Positions 32,115-45,213 of a stretch of DNA of 64,000 nt are shown here, in pieces. Source of the stretch: Microvelia longipes (lineage: Eukaryota > Arthropoda > Insecta > Hemiptera > Veliidae). The position numbers and the translations under genes are program-made. The notes under the pieces are model-generated. The model worked only from the letters and a program-made list of their open reading frames with translations. It made no database searches and was not told the origin of the DNA. The stretch lies in NCBI GenBank assembly GCA_018340805.1, contig JACMZG010001863.1, positions 54,731,762-54,795,761 on the forward strand. Direction: 5' to 3'. Position 1 is the first letter of the stretch. Every line of letters begins with the position of its first letter.

Positions 32115-35100
32115 TTTTGCTTAAAATTACATAATAGAGAAAAGTTTTTTCACGAGGTCCTGATTTCTTTTAGGTAAAGCCGAAACCCCGATGGGAATTG
32201 GATTATTATTCATGAAGTTAAAGTTACCAAAAAATCGACATTCATGTTAAATCTAAAAAAAAATTGTAAAAACAGCTCAAGCTATGAATGAAAGGCTATT
32301 TATTTTGGTGATAGAATCTAAATGTCTATTAAAACGTAGTCTATTGGTCAGTGGAGCCAAAAAGAGCCCGAGGAGGGACGGTCTATAGGGGGGGGGGTTC
32401 TTATTATGCTTTTTAGAGTGGTCTTCTACTCTTAACTGGAGTAGTATTAATGATTAAATTTAGCTTAATTTTATTTATTTATTTTTAATAGTAAATAAAA
32501 TACGTAAGGAAGTATAAAAAAAAATAAACTTAAGTTCATCCATATAAATGAAATTTTTAACTAAATTTTTAGGGCTCATTTGTACTGCTCTGGGTCATCA
32601 CTTTTTTTTTAATTTTCGTTTTTTTTCTTTAAGTTTATTTTATGCTGAGGGCTTAAGGAGAGCTGCCACCCTCGCCCTCAATGGTCAATCTGTTGGACAT
32701 AATTTTCAAAATCTAATATTAGATATCTTGCTTTGAAAAAATAATGTTGGTAAAACTGTAATATCAAGAAGAAAATAACGAATATGAAAACTGGTTTATA
32801 ACATGTGGTCCGTCAAAAATGTGTCCGGTATTATTTAAGTGTTTAATTAAATTAATAATTTTCTGTTTAATATTTTCTTTTATTAATGGTCCTACACAAT
32901 CCGCGCCTGCTATTGGTCATTACTATTTATGTTTGCATAAATGTTTGAGTCTAATTGAAATAAAATAAAATACAATTTTTAAATTATTTACTTATAAATA
33001 TATCAATATAATTTACTGTCCAGTTCTAAGATGCCCACTACATGAAGTTTATGAAGAGTGAAACTTTTATTTTATTTTTTATATAAGTTTTCTTTAACCA
33101 TTTACTGTTTATATCGTTGATTGATATTAAGTACGCTGTGTGTTAATTATGCAGAGTGATATTTTTGGAAATAAAGACAAATTTTATTAATTTATTTTGT
33201 AATTTTACTGAAGTGATGAATAAATTGTTGGTAAACGTAAAAATTTCTATTAAAGGTTTTGAATTTTCTTTCGTGACTCTAAAATCTTTTTCAAAAGAAG
33301 GATTTTACTTTTCTCTGCAATCTTTCCTTAACTAAAAAACTTGAGGTTGGTAACCTCTCCCTAGAGAAGGTTATAAACAAAACCAGAAGAGAAACAGCAC
33401 TGAAACTTTTTGAGTTATAACAGAGTCGTAGCACACGGCGAGAGTGACAAGTGAGTAATGTACATAGACTGTGTGAGTAATGCACTGCTGTATACCCGGT
33501 CTTGCCTATCTACCACATTTCAGGCGTTTTCCCATTAGTTTTACTCGCTCGTTCTGCTTTATGTCTCAAATACAATCTTGTTTTTTCTTAACAACTCATT
33601 TTTTTCTGTCTCCGTATTTTCCACTCAGACAATTTCATTAAATAAAATCCTTCTTTTCTCGAAATATTTTACTTTAACATCCCAGTCTTTTCTGAAAATG
33701 AAAAATTGTTTGTAATATTATTTAAAACTGCTTTTAGATTTATTCTATTTTTTGAACTTATTGTCTTACATTTTTTATTTATTTTATATTTATTTTAGTC
33801 GATTATCGAATAAATTTTATTAAAATTGACCAAAATCTTACTTATTTTAAGTTACAAGAATAAAAAATTAAAATATATAAGATGAGCATGTTTGTTAAGC
33901 GAGGTAATTACCTTCGAGACTTCGAGCAACTAAAGGTTAATTAGTTTAAACTTTAATTAATAAAGTATGGGGGGACTTTGATTAAGCTCCTAATACTTAG
34001 CCAAACTTTTCCTAATTAGGGTTTATCTCTCTACTTGAGTTGATTATATAAACACAATATGTGATTAGAGGTCCCTTTTATTACGAGATAGTAAAATTTT
34101 CATCATATATTGGGCCAATTTTCCTGATTAGTTTTTCCAGGGCGTTTATAATCCTTGGAGGAGGTTTTAGATTAGATTAAGTATAAAATGTTCATTCTGT
34201 TAAAAAGCTTTTCACCATTTTTGTCTGATGGATTTGTTTTTTTTAACTGAACATTTTCATGGAATTATTTTTAGAATTTTACGAAGGAAAATGTTGAAAA
34301 TACTGTGATAATATCAACAGGAATGAAAATGATATTTGTATGATGGATTTAGATACGTGATAGGTTTGTGATGATTACAGGGCTACGCCCTTTGTCCTCA
34401 AAACAGTTACCCCTTTCCGCTTAGTAATAACTGTCTGTGACGTCATATGATACGGCATTAATCTCTTTGCTAATTGCCCCCCCCCCCCAATCCTAGATAG
34501 TTAATCATATCTAAGGCAGTGTGGTAAAACAATCAACATATTTTGAAACTGATGTTGATGTATTGTGTACAGACCAAATTAGCCCCCTAACCTTTAGAGA
34601 TTCTGTTAATTGATTTAAACCCTTGATGTCAACATTGAATTTCTACTCTACTACTACTTACCAACCAAATAATACTAAAATACACTAACCCTTGCCTCGT
34701 ATTAGCCACTTTACTACTAACATTAAGGGATGTAGAGTAAAGATACCTTGGTGTTAGTGATTGTTTTAAAGTTTAACTGTAATTAGAGAGAAGGTGTGAG
34801 TAAAGGATTTGGTGTTTCCATCGCTAGATCAACATTTTCATATTTGAAGCTGCTTCGATACAGCTTGATTCTCAGCTCGAGCCGTTGTTTGGTTTTCATT
34901 GTTTTCCAATAGAGTTAATCAAAAATGAAAACTTCGATATTTATGTGTTTAATAAACTTATTTAGTTTTTATTTAATCAAATGTTTATATACTAATACGT
35001 TTTTATAAATAATATCTCAATAATTATGTTGAATATATTTATAGATATCTCTCTTACCAATAGATAGAGAATTGCGTTAGACTTTACATTTTTTTAGTAA

Positions 35101-35535
35101 AAATGAATATTTTTTACCAGCCCACAAATAAATATATTGGCGTTGAATATACAATAACATGACAAACCCTGAATAAATTGTACCAAAAATAAAATGTACC
35201 CCAATAAAATGTACACGGCTATATTTCTTGCGGTACAGAAGTTATTTGCTCTAAGACGTCTAAGACAAGAATAATAGACTGACAATGAAGGGCTCCAACC
35301 ATACATACGGGAATAACTGTGATAGGTAAATGATAAATGTAAAAATATGGAGCAATTAAACAGGTTGCTTCTTGGCATACTATACCTAGATTTATGATAT
35401 AGATTTCAAAGAATGAGAACAACATCTACTCTAGTTCAAACACGTGTAAATAGCTCACTTGTTTTGAACCTTTGTGACCAACTCCCAAACGGGTTTAGAG
35501 CCAAATTAGGACGTGCCGTCGGAGCATGTAAAACA
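32115..35535. other. No gene recognised
   Basis: 3.4 kb of AT-rich sequence with poly-G (32389-32397) and poly-C (34478-34488) runs and no repeat family that I can name. Confidence 0.55.
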
Positions 35536-35539
35536 GAAA

Positions 35540-35580
35540 CCATTCTGATCAGGATTCGAACCTCAGTAGGCTCAAGCATT
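35540..35580 (-). repeat. tRNA B-box-like fragment
   Basis: ACTGAGGTTCGAATCCTGAT on the minus strand is a good B box, without a recognisable A box at tRNA distance. Probably SINE-derived. Confidence 0.35.
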
Positions 35581-35999
35581 GTTTATCTTAGAGACTGTAT
35601 ATCAAAACGCCTTAGACCTCTTGGCCATTTTGAACCATGTTGAAATGGTGATCCATGTATAATCTCTTTCCATTTGTAACCTAAGACAGTATTGTAGTCT
35701 ATTGTCATAAAGTATGAAATTGTACAACTATACAGTGTATGCAAGTATTTGCTTTCTGTTGCTCTGTACTTAGTGATTAACTGAACCACATTGATGGACG
35801 TGAAAAACAAAATAAAAACCATTCGAATGCATTTAACAGGGTAAAATATTATTGAAAACTAACTCTACTAGACATTTACAATAATTATTTTTTGACACTT
35901 CTGGGAAATATATAATATCAAAACCTCTTACATTACGTTTCAATCCGTCCACGATACGTATTCATGTCTAAAATAAATAAAAGAAATAATAATTTTAAA

Positions 36000-36800
36000 A
36001 AAATGGGTAAAGTATACCTCGGAACTTTTCCTTAATCAATCGGATTCGCTACGCTCGTCCTACCTGCTTTGAACTCGCTTCGCTTGTCCTCAGAAATACA
36101 GTTCGCCAAAATTATACTGCAACATGCCTTTGCGGACTCGCTTTGCTCGTCTTATAGTAATGTATCCGTATCATTCACAGCGGTCACCCATACAGCACTG
36201 AACACGCTCAATGCTCCTTAATTTTTATAATCCAACAAAAACCATAGATATACTTGTCGTATTGAACTAATGCTGATAATGAGATGAAACTAGGCACATA
36301 TGTTAGTCTTATACATAGTCACATGCGTGTCAAATATCAGTCCGATCGAATAATTTTACCGCGTTTATGATTTTTCGAAATTTTTGGTGAGTCATAATTA
36401 CGGGTTTATGACGTCATAAAAAAGTATTTTCCGAACACCACAACTACAGTGGTAGACTGAGTTTTGTGACAAAATTTCAACTCTCTAGCATAAAGACACT
36501 GGGCGCTACGATGACAACAGACACACACACACATACAGACAGACAACTTTGCAAAAACCACTCAGGAGGCCTTAAAAACGCTTGAAACGGATAATTTCGG
36601 TTTTATCGCGGTTTTAGATTTTTTTTGCAAACACAATACTTTTCCTATATACCTAACGGTTTTAAATAAGGCAAAGTTAAAAACAAGAGGCCTTCGGCCG
36701 GTATGCCTCTTAGAGGCTTCGACCGCTACGCAGCTTCAGTGCTGGGACTGCTTCGCGTCCCCCGCGCTTCCCTGTGGCCGCTTCGCGGCCACATGGTTGT
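36000..36800. repeat. Dispersed GACGTCATAAAAA repeat, third and longest copy
   Basis: Begins ATGGGTAAAGTATACCTCGG, then the block at 36175-36680, then a GC-rich tail 36685-36790 with hairpins such as TGGCCGCTTCGCGGCCA. Same order as at 5600-6115 but more complete. Confidence 0.7.
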
Positions 36801-37089
36801 TTTACTGGAGCAGTTCGTCATATCACTGGTGGCATAAGTGGCATACTGCCACAATATAAGCATATTTTCAAATTTATTACTCAAAAATCGTTATTTGTTT
36901 ACATTATGTCAATCAATGACATAATGTTTTGCTGACATATATGTCAATTAATAAAACTAAAACTAATACAGATAATAAAATGAAAATTTGTATTTTTGTC
37001 AATCATGCAAATTAGTATTTTTGTAAAAAAATCAGCCATATTCAATACCAGCCATTTTAATTGTTTCATATTCTAAACACAATATGTAG

Positions 37090-37220
37090 ATTTGTAATTT
37101 TTTAAATGTTTGTTTGAATCATTATTGTGGGTTCATGACGTATTTCATAAACAGTCCGGTTTAGGACATTAACTAGGTAGATTTTGTACCAAGTTTCATT
37201 TCGATCCAAGAATGCGAAGG
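37090..37220. repeat. Dispersed repeat fragment
   Basis: GGTTCATGACGTATTTCATA and AGATTTTGTACCAAGTTTCA are shared with 22370-22410, 8490-8560 and 44300-44350. Confidence 0.45.
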
Positions 37221-37520
37221 ATTTTATGAACAACAAAAAGTACCATTCAAAATAAAAACATGAAAGAACAACTTACGATTCTATATCAAGAGATAGACTT
37301 GTTTCAAAATTGGCATGATATTATTAAGAACCAGAGATATATGTGTAATATGATGCAACGTTGTAACATGTCCTTTCTCTTAATAGATTTAAAATACTAA
37401 TTATAGTTAGTATTTTCATCTCATAATTTGGAATAGTACTTTTTGTTGTTACCTGACTTAACTTAACTTAACTTACATTTTTTATTTGCTGTCAAATTTA
37501 TTATTTATTTTAGTTATGAA

Positions 37521-38113
37521 CTTAAAATAATACTAGATATACAAGGAGCACTACTGATAACACCAAAGCCGTTTCACTAGTGGTCTTAAGTAATGCTGCC
37601 AACCTGACCAAATAAAATGTTTTTTAAACAAAGTTGGCTTTATTTCCGGTTGCTAAATTATTGCGTTCTATTATTAATTAATGATTGATTATTCATAAAA
37701 CAATAATATAAATGTTGATGCATTACAATATTTTAAGCATTTTAAATTGTATTTTACCGTTTCTAATTAAAATTTTGTTAAAGGTAGTCTTCGTCAACTA
37801 AATGTAGATTCTTGTATTCCCCTACTCTTATGCTATCTAAGACCGATTTTATTAAGTACTTAGCAAGGTTTTTAAGTACTTAAAAACTTACTTAAAAACT
37901 TACTCATTCAAAATCATATGGGTTTTAAGTTATTTTATTTGTAACTTAAGATCTTTTTTCATTAGTGGATATTTATAACACATTAATAAAATAATGTTTT
38001 TTGTTAGGGTGGTACCTCTACTTAAGACCACCAGTCAACCTGCTTTCGTGTTAACAGTGGAATTACATTGTGTTTACGGTCCTGTGCTCCTTCTACATTA
38101 ATATTATTCTAAG
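37521..38113. mobile_element. hAT-type MITE, family B
   Basis: 593 bp, begins CTTAAAATAATACTAGATAT and ends ATATTATTCTAAG with the usual inverted arms (AAGGAGCAC, CACTAGTGGTCTTAAG). The flanks GTTATGAA and GACTGGAT do not match, so the duplication has decayed or an end has been exchanged. Confidence 0.8.
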
Positions 38114-38114
38114 G

Positions 38115-39025
38115 ACTGGATTGTAGATAAGTTGAAATATATCATGTAAGAGGTGTTGATTTTTGTATATTTCCTTGAAGTGTAAAAAAAATTAGTAATA
38201 TGGGAAACAATGAAATCATTAGAAAAAAAGACACTTAAATTTATATATATTTCAATTTTCTACAGCCTCTAAAATTAAATTCTTTATTTTAAACTTAAAA
38301 ATAAACGACATAAAATAAAACGGATCCATAGCCAATAGATTTTCTTATGAATTATTCAAAAGAATTAATGAAAACTATTACAACAGTACTGTGCTACTAA
38401 AACTGATCCAATATAAGAATACTAAGTGTTAAAATACTCCTGGGAATCACAGAAAAATTCAAAAGATTGACTAGTATTGCCCCCTAGCGACGTCTCTGGG
38501 GAACTACAAAGCTGGAACCGACTTAGTGAGGGAGTGAACCCTCTAATAGAGACAGTAATGATCACCCCTTACTGATCCAATATTCTATTTACAATTTTAT
38601 ATTATTGAAGTAACATAGGGAGAGGGTTAATATAAAAAGTATAGGGATTATCTTCACCGCGGACCCTAATTTTACACTTGTTCGTATTCGATAGTTAGGG
38701 TTAATAGACTTTAGGTTCTGTATAAAGGTTTAAACGCTTTTTATGTTTCCTTTCATTCTATTGACCTAAAAGAAAAAAATATAATAAGATAATTACAAAA
38801 TAAAATAATCTTGCTTTTAAACTATGCACAGCGTAGTTAATAGTAACCATAGGTAAATATTTACAAAAATCTGTCTGTAGACTGTCCTGAATCAGCAACA
38901 CACATTCGGACGTACAGCCTTTAGATACAAATTATTTATGTTATTTGGAAAAGCTATCTTAGGCAAAAGTGGAAACCCTAATGAGTAGCTAGTGACAAAA
39001 ATTCAAGAACTAATCAAAGGAGAAT
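38115..39025. other. No gene recognised
   Basis: AT-rich; GCCCCCTAGCGACGTCTCTG near 38480 resembles text near 27818 (CTAGCGGCATCTCTG) but is too short to classify. Confidence 0.5.
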
Positions 39026-39029
39026 ATCT

Positions 39030-39425
39030 CCGACACAATATAATTGTGCGAGAGACACCTTGGAACAAGTAAAAAGCAAAATGCAATGTTACATCTGGGA
39101 ACCGTTCCATCATTCAACATTCGCCATCATTGATGGCTCGACATAATGTCATGTCCCACTCTGTTTCTTTACGTCTAACTTATCAGGGCGCCTAAACTCA
39201 CTCTGACCTTCAATTAAAATTCTGAAAAATATAATCAAAAGTATTTACCAGAGATGAGCGGTGCTCTCTTACCGCCATCATGCTTGGCAAGCGACACATA
39301 TATCATTTGATACTACCGAGTTCTGTAAAACATGAATAGTTGACACAATATAACAATATCTCTCGCACAATAATATTGTGTCAACTATTCTTGTTTTGCA
39401 AAACTCGGTAGTATCAAATGATGAA
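39030..39425. mobile_element. Fold-back element, second copy, with inner palindrome
   Basis: Starts ATAATTGTGCGAGAGACACC (39040 on). At 39303-39422 there is a second long palindrome: CATTTGATACTACCGAGTTC opposite AACTCGGTAGTATCAAATG, around a GACACAATATAACAATATCT centre. Confidence 0.75.
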
Positions 39426-39736
39426 AATATTTCCTATCGAGATAACCCAAGAGTATTTGTATAAAGGAAGTAAATTTCTAGTGCAAGGGAGTTTTCTACC
39501 TATTCTCACAATTAAGTTATAGTAATAATAATAATGCCTAAAGTGTAATTTAATCCTTAAATTTTATCCTAAACTCTAAGCCTTATTTACTGTTCACTGA
39601 CAGGGATTTGAGAAATTTTCCCTAAAAAAATAAAAAGATGGGTACTGAGAGGGACGCTAACTATTAAGTAAATGCCCCTATCTAAAATATACTTTCAATA
39701 GAATTGAAAGAAAATGTAAAAGAAAATATATAATAA

Positions 39737-39812
39737 AAGAAATCCTGGGTTTGATGGGATGAGTTTGTCCTTAAGGATACTGGTTAAAGATATCCTTAAA
39801 GGATAAATAGAA
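39737..39812 (+). pseudogene. Possible LINE RT fragment (PGxDG block)
   Basis: One frame reads PGFDGMSLSLRILVKDILKG and a stop, resembling the K-S-P-G-x-D-G-I-S...L-L-K block at the start of many LINE RT domains. No other RT motif is visible around it, so this is only a weak suggestion. Confidence 0.25.
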
Positions 39813-39814
39813 TG

Positions 39815-40965
39815 CTGAAGACAGGTAGGGCGGAAGACGGCCTAAATCTCCAGGCCATCCGGGATTGCACCTCGTGCTAAGGTTCCCACAATTTAAACAC
39901 GTTTCTATTTCCAAGGATATTGTAAGTTTTTTTGCTTAGATTTCTCCAGGGTTGGATTTTCTAAAGGTTTTGATAAATGAGATTTGCTCTGAGTTTTTCA
40001 TCATCATTTCCTTCTCTAAACTTCCAGACGGAATTATTCTAAAACAGCTTTTTCCCAGTTTTCTCGCTTTTCGAGATTTCGCTTCAATTTTAAATACTAG
40101 TTATTGAGGAAGATTAATCATGAATTAATGTTGAAACATCTGGGTTGAATTTAGATCCAACCTATGTTTGACCCTGTTTTCATGCACAAATTTAGATTAA
40201 CGACGTATCAACATGCGCAAGTAAGATTAAGTTGGACGAACCTCAATTAATTCTAAGGTTCAATCCATGTTCCTTTCCATGTAGTGTCCAATAATGTTGG
40301 AAACTATGGAACATGGACAATCCATGTTCCATGTAGTTTGTGACTAGTTATTTTTTTAAAAAAAAAACGCAATAAGAAATTTTGTGGGTATCTAGAAACA
40401 TACATAAGGAAAAAATTTAACGCCGGTTAAGTTTTAAAAATGGTTTGATATCTCATTTTAGTGATAGTATTTAAGAAGAGGTAATAGAACACCTACCAAG
40501 TAGGTCCACGTTGTAATTGGGCCTTTTTGCTAACTCCCATCGATAGATGGAATTCCATCTATCGTAATATTATACCATAACAGAATTACAAACATTAAAA
40601 GCATTGCGACATCATACATAGAAAATGTTGTTATATCCATTACTCAAATTTTTTTAAGTGAAATTCTCAATTTTTCTTGCAACTCGATGGCGGAGAAAAA
40701 TCTGAATTTTAAAGATCCTGAGGAATAAATATAAATAAATCCTTCAGAAGAAAAGAAGGAAAGATGTAAAATACATCACTTCCCTTACCTTGGCCCATCT
40801 GATGTAGCCCATGTAACATCTGAATATCTTATTTATCTTGATAAAATCTCACTTTTCCCGTATAGGGATTTTATTGATATAACTTTTTCTCAATTACATA
40901 TTTTCAGTTATAAATTTTATTTGTATCCTTTATTTATTCTATTATTAGATTTTTCGTTTATATTT
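39815..40965. other. No gene recognised apart from a 24-bp palindrome
   Basis: Contains three copies of CCATGTTCC within 40268-40338 and the palindrome at 40541. Confidence 0.5.
40541..40564. repeat. 24-bp perfect palindrome
   Basis: CGATAGATGGAA followed by its exact inverse TTCCATCTATCG, no spacer; an EcoRI-like GAATTC sits at the centre. Nothing around it resembles a transposon end. Confidence 0.85.
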
Positions 40966-40969
40966 ATTA

Positions 40970-41114
40970 GTATATATATATAAATATAATATATATTTAT
41001 ATTATATATATATATAATAATATATATATAATAATATATAAATATAATATATAATATATATATATATATATATAATATATATAATATAATATATATATAT
41101 ATATATATATATTA

Positions 41115-41163
<49 letters not shown>

Positions 41164-41172
41164 ATATATAAT
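40970..41172. repeat. Interrupted TA microsatellite
   Basis: TA repeats with many ATAATA and AATATA interruptions over about 200 bp. Confidence 0.95.
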
Positions 41173-42104
41173 TTGTTAATGAGGCGGCTCACCTCTTCAG
41201 CAAAATAAAAAAAGAATAAAAAAAGATCATTCACTACAGATAAAAATCAGAAAACATCCAATCACAGTCTTTTGTTTACTTGCGGAGTAAACACTTTATC
41301 TAGCATTTATCAATTTAATATTCATTTTATGAGTTTCATCTTAAAATATGTATGTTATTTTAAGTCTACCTCTCCTGTTTAGCAGGTAGATTTCAATAAA
41401 TTAGTCGAACCTTGAGTAATTAGAATATTGAGTTAGAATATTATCTATTTCAGTTGTCATGTCTTTACAATCATGTCCCTATAACAACGAGTTGACATTC
41501 CCTCGAGTGCAATGTATTTGCAACATGTTTAGCATTGCAGATATTCGGAACTGGTTTCACACAAAATCCCCGTTTTTCCGAATAGCTTAAATTTGCCTGC
41601 AAATGTAATCACCTCTCCTATCTAACTCGAAACTGGTTAAATTGGTAACCGGTTTTTATTTAATCTTTATCACAGGTCTGGGAGATTTGCCCCTTCCCTT
41701 TGGATCCAATACATTTAATCCCCAAGAGAATGGAAAATAAATCTAACAGAATTTCCCCTGCATATTTTTGTTTTCATCCTCAATATTTTCCCAGTCTAGC
41801 TTTTGTTGGATAAAAAGATTTTGCATTGTTCTAGTTTAATTAAAAATAAAAAGTTTTGATATAACAATCATGAGAAAAAGTGAAAAAGATTTATATTTGC
41901 AGATAACGACCTTCAGCTGAAAAGTTTAATTTTATTGCTGGGGACATTTTTCGACACTTTGAAGCGACGCAGTACTTGATTTTAAACCAAAAACACTGAA
42001 CTTTTGTTTGGTTACGTAAAGTTTCTAAAGATGTGACTAACAAAATATAAGGTTTCTTCAATAAAAGTGACTGCTCTACTTGTCACAGCGTATATGCAAA
42101 GTCT

Positions 42105-42176
42105 ATATATACTATATATATAATAATATATATATATATAATATATATATATATATTATATATATATATATTATAA
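42105..42176. repeat. TA microsatellite
   Basis: TA tract with three interruptions; Penelope-like blocks follow. Confidence 0.9.
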
Positions 42177-42469
42177 ATTATGAATAATAAAAGACTGCAG
42201 TCCTTAAATAAATTAATATTTAAGGATTATATTTATTTAACGACATATCACTCATCTTCAGGTAAATGTATTTAATGCACTAAAAAAAACTAAATAAAAT
42301 CAAAAATATTAGTATATATTGGGAATATCTTTTAAAATTGAATATAATTTAGGATAAATGTTTACTGACATCTGTCAGTAAATAATAACAGGTTAGGGAG
42401 ACAGGGACAAGCTAGTCCCTGCTTTTGTAATTGGAAGGGAGATTTGTATTTGCAAACGGAGGGTTGTAT

Positions 42470-42860
42470 AGGGGGTCTTTTAAAATTTAGAAGATTTAAA
42501 AAAATTGGAAGATTTGAAGATGCTTCAGATGCTCAGCGAAACGTCTTAATTGTAAAAAATTGATATTCATTTCAAGACTGTAGTCTTCATTAATCTTAAT
42601 TCTATATTACATTGAATATCAGTGCAAAAAATTTACTCTTTAATATAATTCAACCATCATTGTTGTAATATCCAAAACATCTGCGATAACTTTTGTGTTG
42701 TTATATTTTTATATTTATCTAGTGTGAGTTGCCTTAGTAATTTGTTGTGAGGGTTTTTTGTGTCAATATTTTTACACAAAATATTTTAACTCAATATTTT
42801 GAAGATGACCATAGAGGTGGTCAAAATATATTAAGACTTTGTTCGAAACAAAGTAAAGAT
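42470..42860 (+). repeat. Possible Penelope-like repeats (two blocks)
   Basis: TCAGATGCTCAGCGAAACGT at about 42527 and TTGAAGATGACCATAGAGGT...GGTCAAAATAT at about 42800 both have the CTGANGA-hairpin-GAAA-like layout. Only the layout supports the call. Confidence 0.35.
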
Positions 42861-43129
42861 GTTGTTTCTTTTTGTAGAATAAAAGCCTATTTATATTAGT
42901 AGTGGTTTAAAAAAGTTTTCCCCTATGTCTAAATCTTATACGAAATTCACAGCGTCTGTACATTTCCCTAATCGCGTCATCCCCTTTTATTTAAGGTACT
43001 TAATTATACTAAAGATATAGAACTTTGAAGTTTTATAAAAACGAGAGGAAGTGAATAAGAGAGTAAAAGAAAAGATGATATTTCAAGCACTACAACTATT
43101 CTTAAAATACAAGTTTTATAGAAAAAGTC

Positions 43130-43395
43130 TAGTGATGAAAGCTATAAAGCAGAGACTCGTGATGAAACGAAGCAGAGACTCGTGATGAACGCCATAAAGC
43201 AGAGACTCGTGATGAAACGCCACAGAGACTCGTGATGAAACGCCATAAAGCAGAGACTCGTGATAAAACGCCATAAAGCAGAGACTCGTGATAAAACGCC
43301 ATAAAGCAGATACTCGTGATGAAACACCATAAAGCAGAGACTCGTGATAAAACGCCATAAAGCAGAGACTCGTGATAAAACGTAGACGGACGTTT
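43130..43395. repeat. 28-bp minisatellite (CGCCATAAAGCAGAGACTCG)
   Basis: Nine to ten copies; because 28 is not a multiple of 3 the frame rotates, which leaves three overlapping minus-strand frames open. These are not genes. Confidence 0.95.
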
Positions 43396-43399
43396 CGCG

Positions 43400-44455
43400 G
43401 ACCAGTACTTTCGCAACTCCAATCTAAAATACTGTAAATCGTATGGCTAAATACTGCATGCCACTTATGAGCTAGAAAACCTAAGGGCTGTTTTCTCTCG
43501 CTCCCGAACTATACTTTTAATTTTGAAAGACGAGGAAGAAGAACATTCGTTAAGATCATATTTTGACAAACATTACTTATATAGCTATTTCAAACATGAA
43601 GTAAACAACGAATGTCATACAAAATAATGGGAAAGGAAAAGGAAAAAAAAACCAATAATTGATTCTGTTTTGTGTACAGAGTGAATATTTTAAAAATAAT
43701 CAAAAAGCAGGAATATTATTTTAACAAGATAAATAAACTCACCATGAAAAGGTTTCACGAGGACAAACATTTTCCCTTCCTCCTCTAAGAGACATTTAAA
43801 TAAAAAATATCGTCACAAGAAGTTCCTTTGGAGCAAACGTAGGATTATACCCTGACGTCAAATATTTTTTTAAATAGAAATTTCCAAAACGGTTGTATCA
43901 TAATATGTAGATTTTCCTTTGGTTGCCGTGTCTCGGTTCTTTTGGGATGTAAATTTTCCATGAGCTTTTCACAATGAACCCAAGTATTTCGGGATATCAG
44001 ATCAAAGGTGGACTTTTCTCATGAATTCTGTATGTTGTTTTTCTTTTTGTTCGATTATTCGAAAAGAAATTAAATATTCTGTTGTTACTTAAATGATTAA
44101 ATGAAAATAAAAGATATGTTTATAAAACATAGATTTTTATTTATGTGGCAAGTTCAGACTTTTTAAAATGGTTTAGTAGCAAATTACGACTGAAATGGAC
44201 TAAATCTAGACCCCTGGATCTAGCACGAGAGCCGATCGAAATTATTCATTTATTTTTTTATTGTTACTTAATTTGTGATAAATGAGTTAAAAAATAAATA
44301 AAATAGGGTTTGGGACATTAACAAGGTTGTTTTTGTACCAAGTTTCATGTACTCAGACACTCCTGACAAAGCCGCATGGCAAAAGCTTGAGCTACCATCG
44401 TTTCCTTCTATATTTTTAACCACCTGTAAGTTATTTTAATTGTTTCATACATACA

Positions 44456-44506
<51 letters not shown>

Positions 44507-45210
44507 TATATATAATATATATTTTCTTGATCAGTAAGTCCACCCTTCCAAAAATTTCACTAAGAAAAAAGGCTCTTTTAGCTTCGAAAATTCGCTAAAA
44601 GGAGGAGGAAGTATATTTTTCAACTCAGGTTGTAACTAAGCTTCACGCATTTGTCAAGATACTGAAAACTGTTCATCCTATTATCATGATGGTAATAACT
44701 TGTAAAAGGGGCTCTAAAACGTTAACAAAGGAAAGGGTTAGAAAAGATCACACAATCCAACCTTAAACCCCATGGTTAAAATAAACATGGCTAGAATTTG
44801 GACCATAATTATGTTGTAAACTCGCATAAAAGAATCAAGCATAGACACACTCACAAGGACATACAGGATTAAAGTCCTTTATATGCTTTCTCCCCTTCTC
44901 TTCACATTCTGCTTTATAACTTATACACACATAAAGCTCTTTTGCAGAGCTTAAACTTTATGTTTGGTTTAATTTCAAGTAAACATACATGCAAAGGTAT
45001 TAATGAAATATATGCTCAAGAATAATAAAAATGAAAGTACGGGAGTTAAATATTTAAACAAAATCGATTTAAGAAGCCACTCTTTTGAATAAACATTGAA
45101 TTGATATTGTCATTTAGTCATAATTTCTTTATTAACCAAAAACATGGTGAACATTTTTAATAAGAATATATTAAAAAAAAATATGATAAAATTATAAAGG
45201 TTGTATTTAC
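43400..45210. other. No gene recognised
   Basis: AT-rich apart from a TA tract; fragments such as TTCGCTAAAAGGAGGAG near 44588 recall the tail of the TA-tract repeat. Confidence 0.5.
44458..44524. repeat. TA microsatellite
   Basis: TA tract followed by TTCTTGATCAGTAAG. Confidence 0.9.
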
Positions 45211-45213
45211 CAC

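Noticed and set aside
35413..35643. 76-codon plus-strand frame with mixed composition
   Set aside because: Overlaps a B-box-like SINE fragment on the other strand; no known family.
43116..43422. Three overlapping minus-strand frames of 62-97 codons with a repeated SRVSAL peptide
   Set aside because: They are the three frames of a 28-bp tandem repeat; openness follows from the repeat, not selection.
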